DNA of 64,000 bases from Paroedura picta. Lineage: Eukaryota > Chordata > Lepidosauria > Squamata > Gekkonidae. The position numbers and the translations under genes were made by a program. The stretch is taken from contig NC_135373.1 of NCBI RefSeq assembly GCF_049243985.1, positions 93,491,213 to 93,555,212 on the forward strand, written 5' to 3'. The notes under the pieces were generated by a model that saw only the letters and a list, made by a program, of their open reading frames with translations, ran no database searches and had not been told where the DNA came from. Positions 30,201 through 39,100 of the stretch are shown here, piece after piece; positions within the stretch are counted from its first letter, which is position 1; the number at the start of each line of letters is the position of its first letter.

Positions 30201-32387
30201 GTTCTAGCCATCTTCTCTATTAGAAGGAAGAAGCAGTTATTTAGGCGCCACAGTTTCACTCCCTATTCTAAATATTTGTGGTATATTTTATCCAAAGTAG
30301 ATGATAATTGTACTGAGGACATGTTTTCTAAAGTGATTTATGTTCTACATAAACATGCATTCAATAAACAGAAGTATTGGAGGGGGATTTCCAGTAGCTT
30401 ACTTTTTGTTAAGAAGACAAACATTGTTATTGTTTGTTATAGCATTAACAATTGTTTGGAAGTGTATTCTCTGAAGAAATACTCTCCTTGTGTAGTTGAT
30501 TGGATTTTTTTAATGGATTTAAAAGGACAATCAAATTATGAACAATATTAATGCATATCATGATCAGTATTAGTTGACTGAGAGCTACACCTACCTTTTC
30601 TTTTTCTGTGCACTCTATATCTCTATAAAGATAGATTTCATTGTCCAGATGCCTAAATGGACTTGATGGTTTACTTTCTTAAAATAAAGCAAAAAAAAAT
30701 TATTTTCCAATAGCATTTAACATTAAAACCAAAGGAAGCAGTTATATAGATGGCTACCAGACTGTGATCCATCAAACTTTTAAATGGCACACTTGAATTT
30801 CATCAACTTAAGTAAACTTTTCCTTTCTTTAAGCATCAGACAGTACAATATAGCCAAAAACCCACAAAAACCTTAGTATTAGGAAGATAGATATCTTTAT
30901 ATTGATAACTCCCAAGCAACAAACATGCATAGTAGAAGAAGAAGAGTTGGTTCTTATATGCCACTTTTCCCTACCCAAAGGAGGCTCAAAGCGGCTTACA
31001 TTCGCCTTCCCTTTCCTCTCCCCATAACAGACACCCTGTGAGGTGGGTGAGGCTGAGAAAGCCCTATCAGTGCTTGATCAGAGCAGCTTTATCAGAGCCG
31101 TGGCGAGCCCAAGGTCACCCAGCTGGCTACATGTGGGGGAGCGCAGAATCGAACCTGGCATGCCAGATTAGAAGTCCACACACCTAACCACTACACCAAA
31201 CTGGTAAGCCTTGAGGCCATCCTTCTTTCTATCACATTATTGTTGGGAAAAGGAAGACGTGTTCAGTACAGGGCTCTGAAAGAGGCTATAGCTGCACCCT
31301 TCTTATCCCTTTAATAACTTTTGCAGTTGCTGTATGAAAATCATAGTTAGCAGTTGTTTCACAAAACTGGAAGAATAGGAAGAATATTTAACAATTAGTA
31401 ACATCAGCATTTGCTCCCTCCTGCGATGATTCTCCCCTGGAAACAAGGTTAACGGATTGGCAACTGCCACATACTGCCCTGGTGATAGAATTTTAATGAA
31501 TGGTTTTAATTTGTTGTATTGTTTAGCTACTTGTTGTAGTTGTGCTAAAGTTTTAATCTTATGTAACTTGTTATTATGCTGTTAACTGCCCCAGCTGGCT
31601 TGCTGAGAGGGACGGCATATAAATCTAATGGTATAATAAGTAAATAGATAAAGATATGCACAAAACAAATATATAAGATTTCCCTTGTGCATATCTTTAT
31701 TTATTGCAGTCTGGAGTCTCCCATCAAATAAGCTTTCTGTTTTGAACTCTCCCCCATACCTGCGATCAGGGATAATAGTGGGGAGAGCTGTCACATTAAA
31801 CAGACTGAATGGCTAACTCACACCACTGTTAACCCTGAAGAAAACAGTGTATACTGCTAATCTCCTACCCTTTAAGTCTTGCAGTCACATCCCATGAGAA
31901 ACCCCCTCCCCACACACACACAATGGCTATATCAGGCCCTGTCCCCCACAGTTGTCAAGTTATCCTGGGGAACAGAGAAGGATGTGCCAGATTCAGAAAG
32001 TTCAGCTTCCCTGATCTTCTAGGTAGTACTAATCATGGGGATTATAGTTCCACACAGTATTTCATGGCCAAGATGTAGCACATGTATATGGAGGCATCCA
32101 GATCAGCTGAGATATTCTGTAGCCTCATGGCTCAGCCTCTGTTTTTGCCACATCTGCACAGCTTATTAAAGTATGTTTCAATCAATGCTCAGTTAAGCCA
32201 ACGACAACTACAGAATTCAGTACGACTTCCCGCTCCCCATTCTGTGGCAGGTTCCAAATATGGACTTTCTTGACTTTGGCAGCACACATCATTTACATTT
32301 GCTACAACTATTAAAAAACACATCCTTACCACTATTCTTTTCTGATCCTAAACATGGAGAATAAGACTGTGATAAAAATGCTGCCAT
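12171..32387 (-). CDS. CCDC38: CCDC38, coiled-coil domain-containing protein 38
   Basis: Minus-strand gene. Coding exons in transcript order: 32387-32330, 30677-30595, 29592-29427, 28303-28236, 25633-25470, 24436-24356, 22762-22545, 20795-20682, (19947-19851, tentative), 19653-19579, 18999-18942, 17960-17809, 14422-14287, 12811-12597, 12285-12171. Phases agree throughout if the tentative exon is used. Product about 599 residues against 563 in human. Diagnostic matches to human as recalled: LAFEEFLRENDRSSVDALK, YFKEPEELLQMFRFLEEQNL, and VYKVCGEE. The protein is mostly charged alpha-helical coiled coil, with no signal peptide or membrane segment. The human protein is reported at the centrosome and sperm flagellum; that role is family knowledge, not seen here. 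Introns are rich in SINEs and hAT elements. Confidence 0.95.
12597..12811 (-). CDS. CCDC38: CCDC38 penultimate coding exon
   Basis: 215 nt from DKILDTLNKKVAEVYKVCGE to KLRLKERRQ, ending AG|gtaagt. Matches the human segment ITQVYKVC...VELCDLIESIP. Confidence 0.95.
14287..14422 (-). CDS. CCDC38: CCDC38 coding exon
   Basis: 136 nt, from EQKIKCLMDEKDAVIAACIK to QYNPETM, between TTTTGGCAG and GTAACT. Phase agrees with both neighbours. Confidence 0.95.
15010..15145. mobile_element. Palindromic hAT mini-element, copy 1
   Basis: 136 bp from CAGGGGTAGTCAAACTGCGG to its near-perfect reverse complement, with about 60-bp arms. Perfect 8-bp duplication ACATACAT at 15002-15009 and 15146-15153. Confidence 0.92.
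16205..16525 (-). mobile_element. tRNA-derived SINE interrupted by a hAT mini-element
   Basis: Minus-strand SINE. The tRNA-like head is at the right end (GTGGTATAGTGGTTGAGAG on the minus strand) and the body has GTGACCTTGGGCTAGTC. The body is split by the hAT insertion at 16286-16420. A related subfamily member is at 50379-50623. Confidence 0.75.
16286..16420. mobile_element. Palindromic hAT mini-element, copy 2
   Basis: 135 bp, termini CAGGGGTGGCC / GGCCACTCCTG. Perfect 8-bp duplication GACTAGCC at 16278-16285 and 16421-16428. Same family as 15010 and 22812. Confidence 0.9.
16897..17139 (+). mobile_element. GC-rich non-autonomous hAT element, copy B
   Basis: 243 bp with the same termini and core as 1451-1753. 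Perfect 8-bp duplication TACTAGGG at 16889-16896 and 17140-17147. It lies in a CCDC38 intron. Confidence 0.92.
17364..17495. mobile_element. Penelope-like element, short inverted-arm copy
   Basis: GAGTCCAGTGGCAGCTTTAA followed by the inverse arm GTTGGTCTTAAAGGTGCC and CTACTTCAGACCAACATG. Very little interior. Confidence 0.6.
17809..17960 (-). CDS. CCDC38: CCDC38 coding exon (EPEELL segment)
   Basis: 152 nt from EPEIYFKEPEELLQMFRFLE to RIVKEKM. The acceptor TTTCTTCTGCATAAG at 17961 was chosen over a possible one at 18001 because only it keeps the phase with the exon at 18942. Confidence 0.93.
18601..18877 (-). mobile_element. tRNA-derived Sauria-type SINE
   Basis: Full-length minus copy. The tRNA-like head with A/B-box-like sequence is at the right end (AGTTTGGCATAGTGGTTAGG on the minus strand) and the tail is AACCAACTCTTCTTC. 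It lies directly beside the CCDC38 exon at 18942. Confidence 0.85.
18942..18999 (-). CDS. CCDC38: CCDC38 coding exon
   Basis: 58 nt encoding EKTASSDEEFALEDIPSDE. Acidic segment just before the EPEELL exon, as in human. Confidence 0.88.
19579..19653 (-). CDS. CCDC38: CCDC38 coding exon
   Basis: 75 nt encoding FFRSGSKVDMSRKPSILGRR and RSIL. The last two bases AG join T of the next exon to make Ser. Acceptor GACTACAG, donor GTACAG. Confidence 0.8.
19851..19947 (-). CDS. CCDC38: Tentative CCDC38 exon that repairs the phase
   Basis: The exons at 20682 and 19579 do not join in phase, so one further exon of length 1 modulo 3 is expected. The open frame LDSDFDTSSRAAGNLDKDCI, with acceptor ...GGTCTGCTTAG and donor GTGGGT, is 97 nt and fits. 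Both splice sites are only moderate and the encoded sequence has no clear human counterpart. Another exon could be the true one. Confidence 0.35.
20682..20795 (-). CDS. CCDC38: CCDC38 coding exon
   Basis: 114 nt encoding KGIVAPESPYGKNTLRRKSS and on to KRKPSGSS. Ideal donor CAG|GTAAGG. Low-complexity linker region, poorly conserved. Confidence 0.85.
21175..21395 (+). mobile_element. LINE 3' end (L2/CR1-like)
   Basis: T-rich 3' sequence ending in GGGCAGGATATACATTTTAT and AAATAAATAAATG. Similar tails are near 31500-31650 and 61120-61230. No coding part. Confidence 0.45.
21720..21988 (+). mobile_element. tRNA-derived Sauria-type SINE
   Basis: Plus-strand, full length, from GCTTGGTGTAGTGGTTAGTG through GGTGACCTTGGGCTTGCC to AACCAACTCTTCTTCT. 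Confidence 0.88.
22545..22762 (-). CDS. CCDC38: CCDC38 coding exon
   Basis: 218 nt from DIVNTEEVLKQSLSYEAFLM through SISPQEWQEKQ to LCRKL. Aligns with human EFLLREYMKYGFFLLQMSPK. Donor GTAAGTAT. Confidence 0.95.
22812..22937. mobile_element. Palindromic hAT mini-element, copy 3
   Basis: 126 bp, termini CAGGGGTAGTC / GACTACCCCTG. Target duplication TTTTAATG / TTTTAACG (one mismatch). It lies only about 50 bp upstream of a CCDC38 exon acceptor. Confidence 0.88.
24356..24436 (-). CDS. CCDC38: CCDC38 coding exon
   Basis: 81 nt encoding ATQEAKSKLELTSEVNAAMN and EVFSIK. Donor GTGAGC, acceptor TATTTTAG; phases fit both neighbours. Confidence 0.93.
25470..25633 (-). CDS. CCDC38: CCDC38 coding exon with the LAFEEFLREND motif
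   Basis: 164 nt starting YRVKVKQCTMTKLEKLAARE, containing LAFEEFLRENDRSSVDALK. This is the most conserved block and identifies the gene. The donor GTTAGC is weak but its position agrees with human. Confidence 0.95.
26350..27890 (+). mobile_element. Large non-autonomous DNA-transposon-like repeat, copy 1 (hosts an LTR)
   Basis: About 1 kb once the inserted LTR (26446-26970) is removed. It matches 54640-55950 in reverse, over blocks such as AACATGGTCCCTGGAG, CTGAGACACTGAACATGG and GGCTGTCCAGGGGCAGATTC. The ends look like loose inverted repeats (CTTCTGCACAGG / TTGTGCAGAAAC). No transposase seen. Superfamily not identified. Confidence 0.55.
26446..26970 (-). mobile_element. Solo LTR of an endogenous LTR element (fossil), copy 2
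   Basis: A 525-bp relative of 3791-4285. Starts TGTCAGGAATCAGGCT, ends GGTTCATGACA, with perfect 5-bp target duplication AGACC (26441-26445, 26971-26975). Minus orientation from its polyadenylation signal. No internal region. Inserted into the DNA-transposon-like repeat. The intact duplication suggests moderate age. Confidence 0.88.
28236..28303 (-). CDS. CCDC38: CCDC38 coding exon
   Basis: 68 nt encoding CQSDKQSIVDYINEQKELFL and LE. Matches human SDTKRTVHEFINDQRDRFLL. Confidence 0.93.
28988..29254 (-). mobile_element. tRNA-derived Sauria-type SINE, diverged
   Basis: Minus copy with the tRNA-like head near 29220-29254 and the body word CTGTTCTGACCGAACAG. Tail altered. Confidence 0.8.
29427..29592 (-). 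CDS. CCDC38: CCDC38 coding exon
   Basis: 166 nt encoding VRSAQHSLKVYEKSTIASRA and on to PGLNWALTFAK. Matches human MKVYQKTTFSSRM. Confidence 0.94.
30595..30677 (-). CDS. CCDC38: CCDC38 coding exon
   Basis: 83 nt encoding SKPSSPFRHLDNEIYLYRDI and ECTEKEK. Donor GTAGGT. Confidence 0.9.
30933..31204 (-). mobile_element. tRNA-derived Sauria-type SINE, full length
   Basis: Minus copy. The right end holds the tRNA-like head (GTTTGGTGTAGTGGTTAGGT) and the left end the AACCAACTCTTCTTCTTC tail. Confidence 0.88.
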
Positions 32388-32394
32388 CTTGACC
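32330..32394 (-). CDS. CCDC38: CCDC38 first coding exon
   Basis: Coding part 32330-32387: MAAFLSQSYSPCLGSEKNS, then a split Glu codon. Seven untranslated bases (GGTCAAG) lie between the acceptor TTTTACAG and the ATG, so the 5' untranslated region has at least one more exon upstream. Confidence 0.85.
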
Positions 32395-32717
32395 CTGTAA
32401 AACTCTCCTGTGATCTAGCAAAACAGAGAAACGGAAACATTAAAATCATTTTTAAGTTCTGAAAATCCAACATGCACCTATTGTTGAACCAAGAAAAATG
32501 TGGGCGCTTTGTAAGTTAAGCAATAGCACTCAAAGCTCCACAAGTCTTCACAGTGGGTAAAATTTAGGTTTACAGCAGATAAATGGAGAAACCAGATATG
32601 ATGAGTTGGGGTTTCTTACCTGTACAGTGTAATATGTATCTTACCTGTGCTTTGAAAATAGATATAGGGAAGTATATTTTGGCCTAGTCCCTAACAGAAA
32701 GACAGGACTCAGACAAG

Positions 32718-33000
32718 TTCTAAAGGCAAGGTGCCACCACTGAAAAAGCCCTGTCTCTTGCCACCATGCATATTGACTCTGCAAGCTGGAGCACAGAAAT
32801 CAGAGTTCAAGGAGAGAATCTGGCCAGAGGGACCATATGGGAGGAGGAAGAGGAGGAGGAGGAGGTCCTTCAAGTACTCCAAGCCTCAAGCCAATTCAGC
32901 CTTAAAGATTAGAACCAGCATTCTGAATTATGCTGAGAAACAGATGGGCACCCAGTTCAGAACTGCACAGTGCTAATATGATCTCAGCATTTAAAAGTAC
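32718..33000. repeat. Unassigned interspersed repeat with GGA-rich run
   Basis: Contains the GGAGGAAGAGGAGGAGG run at 32840-32862 and AGCATTCTGAATTATGCTGA, wording that I associate with an interspersed repeat. It is weakly similar in style to 62380-62580. No gene. Confidence 0.3.
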
Positions 33001-33699
33001 CTGAAATTTTGTAAAGGCATTACAGTAAAACTAGCCTGGATCTAATCACTGTGGCTTTTCAAGGAATGGCCACAGCTGACATATCAGGACTCACTGCAGC
33101 ATCACTAAGCTGGATATCTGATTCTTTGAGGGTAGTTCAGCCCCCTGGAGCCCAGGCTCTTTCCTTGCTCTTATCTGGAGAGATCCAACGCAGAACATTA
33201 TTTGGGATCAGTTTCAAGCAGTTATGAAAAGACTAGCAGCCTATTTGGTACTGAATTAAATCGGTAGTATTTAAAATACTGTGTCCGGTAATATTATCAT
33301 CATACATTATATAGACCATATCAACTGTGGGCAAAACTAGTCACTTTAAAACAATGCCTCTATTCTTGAAAATGTATTGCTCAGAATTCTTACATAAAAC
33401 TCTTTATGTACAGGCTCATTTAAAAACAAGAAAGTATTTTTCTTACCCCAAAAGTTCAATTTTTTAAAAAACTGCTTTGAAATTAGAGAAAGCGAAATAT
33501 AACTTTTTTCAGCTCAGATGAAGTAAACAAAAATTAACTGAGCAGAACCTTTTGCCAACAGATGATGCCTTGAGCATGTGCAGAATTCCTTTTCCTCCCG
33601 TTTAGGTCAACGGAGGCAATTTCCATCAGGTCAAAAAGTTTCCATAGCACTGAAATGGGCAACTTGGCGCTTATCGCTTTCAGAATTGAACAAAGACCC

Positions 33700-34150
33700 T
33701 CCTAACAGACAACGCAGAAGTAGCCTACAAGTCTGCCAAGATACAGCCCGCCCTATATGTCTGGTCTCCGCCGGCTCTTCCTCCCTGAAAAGGCGCCCGG
33801 GCAAAAGGAAAGAGCCACAAAAGGCATGCGAGAGCCGCGGGAGCAACGGCGCCTCCTGCAAGGAGACAGTTGAGGGAGCTCCAGGGCACGAGACTGGAAG
33901 ACAACCCCGTGCGCGCGCCCCCTTCCGCGCGCCCTTCTCTCGGGAGCCGCGTGCAGGGCGGGCGATACTTGCTGCCGGCCCTTCGTGACGCGCTCGGGTC
34001 TGCAGAGCGAGGGGGGCGTCTCGTCGCTCTGCTGCCTGAACTCGTCTCGAAGTGCCCGAGAGAAAGGCTGGCTTCCCGAGCCCCTCTGTTCAGTGAGAAG
34101 GCCGGCTAAGTAAGCGGGTCTAGGACTTGTCGCCTAAAGACACCCGACCC
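33700..34150 (-). promoter_or_regulatory. CCDC38: CpG island, probable CCDC38 promoter
   Basis: The densest unmethylated-type CpG cluster outside the transposons, with many CGCG words (for example GTGCGCGCGCCC near 33910). It lies 1.3-1.8 kb upstream of the first CCDC38 coding exon. No exon boundary was fixed. Two-way promoter activity toward AMDHD1 is possible, but AMDHD1 begins 1.8 kb away. Confidence 0.55.
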
Positions 34151-34159
34151 AGTCGCGCC

Positions 34160-35880
34160 TAACTGTGCGCCGGATCGGGATGCCGGCTTTTAGTGCTGTG
34201 AGTTTCCCAGGGGGTCCGCGAATGGGTGGGGATTACACTATTGTGCCCATTCCCTCCCCGGCAGGTCCTACCTGCATAGGGCTGTGGCTGTTGTAGATGA
34301 ATTAATACGGGTTCTCCAGGTCTGTAGAAAATGGGGGAATGTTGTGAGTCTAAATAGAAGGTGCACAGCTCTTGCCTGTGCCACGTAAGAAAACAAATGC
34401 TGGTCATATTTATGGAAGAACCATGTCTAACTGATTGTATCGGCTTGAAATTGGCAGGTCCTTGGCCAAGCATTGAGAAGGATGTATTTCCTGAGGAATA
34501 TAAACACCTTTGATGATCTGTCCCAAGAAACTGAATAGAAGTTTGTCTAAGAATCATGGTAGCAATTTCTGACTTAGAGGAAATGCTTGGATGGTCAAAC
34601 CATTTCAAGAAGGCACAGCCATTTGTATGTTACTTGTGTTCTGTAAACAGTAAAATGTTACTTGTGTTCTGATTTAAAAATAGATGCACGAGCCTAAAAG
34701 GAATTCTTCCGTTATACTGACGTTCCACCTCCCCCAGTATCCTGTTTCTAGTGGTTGGCAGCCAGATGTGCTGGAAAAGCTGCAAACAGGAAACGAAGAC
34801 AAAGTCCCTGCCCTGCTGTTGCCCTAGCAACTAACTGTCCTGTGCCATGTTACTCTGAGCCTGACATATATTTATGTTTTCATCCCATCCTTCCTCCAAA
34901 GAGCTCAAGGCAACGTTCTTTCCACATCTCTTTTATCCTATCACCATTCCAGGGGGTCAATTAGCCCAGGGTCACCCAGTGAGCTTAGTGGCTAGTGAGG
35001 ATTTAAACCATGCCTTGTTCCTTGCTCTAACCTCTATGAACACCAGAGCCAAATACTTTGAAAATGATGGACCGACTTTCTGCCATAAATGTGTCTAATC
35101 CCATTTTAAAATTGTCTAAACCAGTAGCCATTGTTACGCAATGTGGCAGCAAATGCCATTAATTAGTCAGGTATTGTGTGAAGTGCATTCTTTTGTCTAA
35201 TGTGGATCAGCTTCCAAAATTATCTCTCTTTCTGGTATTTATAGGAGATGGCAAAGTAAACCCCACAAACTTCTATAAGATTTAATACTCTAACTGTATT
35301 TATGCCTTGGCAGGGCTGCCGAGAGCCACCAAGTGATTCCCTGACAGTGATTCCCTTCAGACCTTCTCCCACATAGCACAAAGCCCAGATGTCATGCTTA
35401 GTTGCATGGCTTGTTCCCAGGATATTGACAAGGGCTCCTTGGATTCCCCCCCTCTCTTTCAGGGCTCCTACACCTAGCCAAAGTGCACCCCCTCAAGCCA
35501 CCTTTCAGCAGACGGAATAGGGGTCTAGACAGAAACGTGGATCCTTTGTAAGCAATGGGATTCACTTTTTAAATTCTTAAATACCATAATTCTTAGAAAA
35601 CAAGAGATGTTTCACAACTGGCTTCCTTTGTTGAACTTGCTCCTGTGCATACTCACTATCAGTATTTGCCCCTGCTGAGTCTCAGTGGGACTGACTTGTG
35701 AGGAAGGGTGCCTAGGACTGTAGCCTTAGGTTTCACAGACAGAGCATGCCCCATTGCGCAGTGTGTCCTTTTTACACATTAGTCTAGGGAGTTTACAAGG
35801 GAAAAGAAAAGAGTAATAACATTGTGTTTGCCCTGGGTGAATGCAGCCAACCGCGCGAGAGAGACTCTGAGTTGGCAAAG
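34160..35880. other. Intergenic stretch between the CpG island and AMDHD1
   Basis: No gene or clear repeat. A very decayed SINE-like piece may lie at 34880-35030 (GTCACCCAGTGAGCTTAGTG). The last few hundred bases should hold the AMDHD1 promoter, but no core element stands out. Confidence 0.5.
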
Positions 35881-35966
35881 ACTGAGCTGCTCTCCTCTCC
35901 CTGCTGAAGCCTACAGTGTTGCTCCTGGATTTGTTTAGTTCTCTCCACTTGTGTCCAGGAACTGAC

Positions 35967-36103
35967 ATGGCTGGCCAGTATGAACTCCTCCTCGAAGGTG
36001 CCCAGCAGCTGGTGTTTGTCTGTACCAAAGGCGAGAAGTATCTTCTGGAGCCTGGCATGCAACATCTGGCTGTGTTAGAAAATGCCAGCGTGGTGATTGG
36101 CAA
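35967..36103 (+). CDS. AMDHD1: AMDHD1 exon 1
   Basis: MAGQYELLLEGAQQLVFVCT and on to ASVVIG, ending AA|gtaagt. Confidence 0.95.
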
Positions 36104-39100
36104 GTAAGTGCCTTTTGTCAGATGAGGCAACTGCTTAAGACTCACTCTTTCTGGGGAAAGCCGTCTGTCCAGCATGATCTACCTAATGGATCATTTTTCT
36201 TTCCGTATTCATGTACCGTAGCTCAAAAGAGACTAAAGAATGTTGTTGTATGAAAAATAGAAATGTCGATCTTTTTATTTTAAGGACTTTCAGGGTTTAT
36301 ACTCTGTTTTTAACAATTCATGTTGCTATTATAACTAGTTCTTAGTTATTGCTATCTTACCTTTGAGATGACCTTTTGTCTTACCTTTTGAGGTGTGTTT
36401 TTTTTTTAAACAGAGATGGCTATATAAAGGCAGCAGGAGATGCCAGTGCCATTCGCAGCCAATTTTCAAGTGTGCCTTTCGAAAAGATAATTGATTGTTC
36501 AGGCAAATGCATCTTACCAGGTTGGTGTATATTTCTTAGTTTGCTGTGCCAAACAGAAAGGGAGAAAGTCCACATTTCAGTTAGTCAATAATTATCTGAG
36601 TTATTTGCCCTTCAAGTTAAATTGAAATGCAATAGCTTGTCCAGGTACAGAGCAGAAGTATGGGGAGTGCAGAAGGGGAAGAGAGGTTCTGAGAGAAGGA
36701 TGTATCCATGAATTTTGATTCTGTGCAACATCATGTAACACAATGCCACATGCATTCATTCCACTAGATGTGATTTTCATTGTGGATGCCCTTGTGTGGT
36801 TTATGGGTTTCAGATGTCTGAGGGTGGCATACATAACTTGAAAGTAGGGCTGCTGCCTGGTTATTTGAAGTCAGTGTGTGGTGGCTGGCATGATGGATTT
36901 GGACTCGAGTTCAAATCCCTTAAACTAGCGGTCCCTAACCTTTCTCAGGTCAGGGACCGCCTCCGGAGTGAATGAAGAGCCGATGGCCCGGGTGCTGTGA
37001 AAACGCGCACGCACAGTTGCTGCACATGCGTGTTTTGCCACCAGGTGGCGCTAACGCGCATGTACAGCAACCACGCGTGCGTGTTTTCGCCAATAGGGGG
37101 CGCTAACGCGCATGCGCGGCAACAGCACGCATACGCGTTTGTGTCACCGCCATGCCGGCGGCTGCGCCTGCCTCTTCCCTTCCTTCTTGCTGCCGGCGGG
37201 GGGAGGCAGGCGTGGCTGCCGGCGGCTCAGTACCGCGGCCTTTGTGGTCCGCCACCGGGCCACGGACCGGGGATTGATGACCCCTGCCTTAAACCATTTA
37301 TTTCAAAAGTTTTGACTGCTTTTGGAGAAAAGGTGGGATATAAATATTTTCCCCGTCTAGTCAGGTTTGTTACAAAGATAAAAGAAGGGAAACTGTTAGG
37401 AGTTTAAATTTGTTTAAAAATGCAGTGAACAAACAGATAAATAAGTAATGATGGCTCCATTCTTATCAGTAGCAAAACAGGCAGAAATTAAGCATTCTCT
37501 GCTAAAGTTTATGGATGTGGATTATTGTCTGGGCGAGAGGAGCAGGGCAGTATAATTATGTGCTAGGCAAGTGTAAAGATGGCAGATCTGCCTGGAAGCA
37601 GTTCAGTTCACAGAGCAGTAGAGGGCCAAATGGTACATGGTGATAATTGCACTCCTTGACTAGAACTCCTTATGTGTTAAAAGCAGCCAAGATGATAGAC
37701 AGCATCTGATCTGGATCGAGGCATTTGGGAAGCCATAGTTTAAATCTGCTTTTCCCAGTTGAAAATACCCCTTGGGCTGTTATAATTATTTATTTGTTTA
37801 ATTAAATTTCTATACCGGCAACTCCTGGACCAGCCGGTTTGTGGCGGTTCACAACAAAATAAAAACATAAAAACACAGGATGGACAAATTACCATCTTGC
37901 CGATAAATACATACAAAATCTACAGTTTAAAGATTGGCAAAGATGGCAGGCATAACAATTTCTACAAGACCCAAATTCCTCGCTCATCCATTCCCGGCAG
38001 TGTCAACAAGATGTAAGCTGGGGCAATGGATGGCCCCAGGAGGATCCAGATCAGTGGTCCCCAACCTGCGGGCTGCGGCCCGGTGCCGCGGCTCCCTCTC
38101 CCCGCCCCCCCCCGCAGTAAAAAACTTCCCAGGCCACAAGCTTGCGGCCCGGGAAGCTTCTTACTGCGGGAGGGCGGGGAGAGGGAATAAGGGCCGGGCT
38201 GCGCATCACGCGGGCGCGGCCCGATGCGCGTGCGTGGTCCGCGCGGGCGCGGCCCGATGCCCTGCCGGTCCCCAGCCTCAGAAAGGTTGGGGACCACTGA
38301 TCCAGATGACACAATTTAATTTCTATACTGCTCCTTCCCACATGAGCTTGGGTTGTTTTTATGATAATAAAATCACGTAACACAATAGTAAATTCCAATA
38401 ATAAAATACAAGAATAAAACACAATTAAAAACCAGTTCTCCTTCCCTCCCCAACCCTAAAAACTCTCCACTGGCTACCCAAATGAGGGATAGTATAAAAA
38501 TAAAGGAGGAGTCTATAAGCCCCATGAAGGGGAAAATAGGGATCCATATTGTGCCTATTTATTTTCTTTACCCAGAAAAAAAAGCCTGGGAATATATTTC
38601 AGAGTAGTGGAGGGAAGAAGTAACTCCCCCCATGATAAAACTCTGATCTATCCCCCCTCCAGCTGTTTTTAAGATCCAGATACTGGCCTGAAGGACACAA
38701 GTTTTCTTAAGCTAGGGCAGCAATTCCTGCCAGTTTCTGCTGATTCTCACTAGGCTTGTCCTCTGGCCCCCAGGGAAAATAATTGGGGGAGGAGCTGAGT
38801 GGGCTACAGCTGGAAGGACACTTACGTTTCTGAATTATATGGCTGAATGTGGGTCAATGTGTCTGGAGTTTCCAACACAGAACTCCCACATCTTGTGGAA
38901 TAAGAGAGTTTTGCACCTGCTCAGTTTATAATATACTGAAATATAATATATAATATAATCTACATTTATTCACCCACACATCTCAAGGCAGTGTGCATGG
39001 TATATGCAGTAGGTCTTAACTAACTACAGCAAGAAGACCCTCTGAGCAAGATCTCTGCCTCCTATGCCTATGAATCATATCCTATATACCAACTTGAAGG

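Noticed and set aside
33578-34109. Open frames across the CpG island
   Set aside because: Typical for stop-poor CpG islands; biased toward Arg, Ser and Pro, with no family match.
35916-35966. Upstream in-frame ATG as the AMDHD1 start
   Set aside because: It would add 17 residues not seen in the human protein. The ATG at 35967 matches the conserved N-terminus and has a better context.
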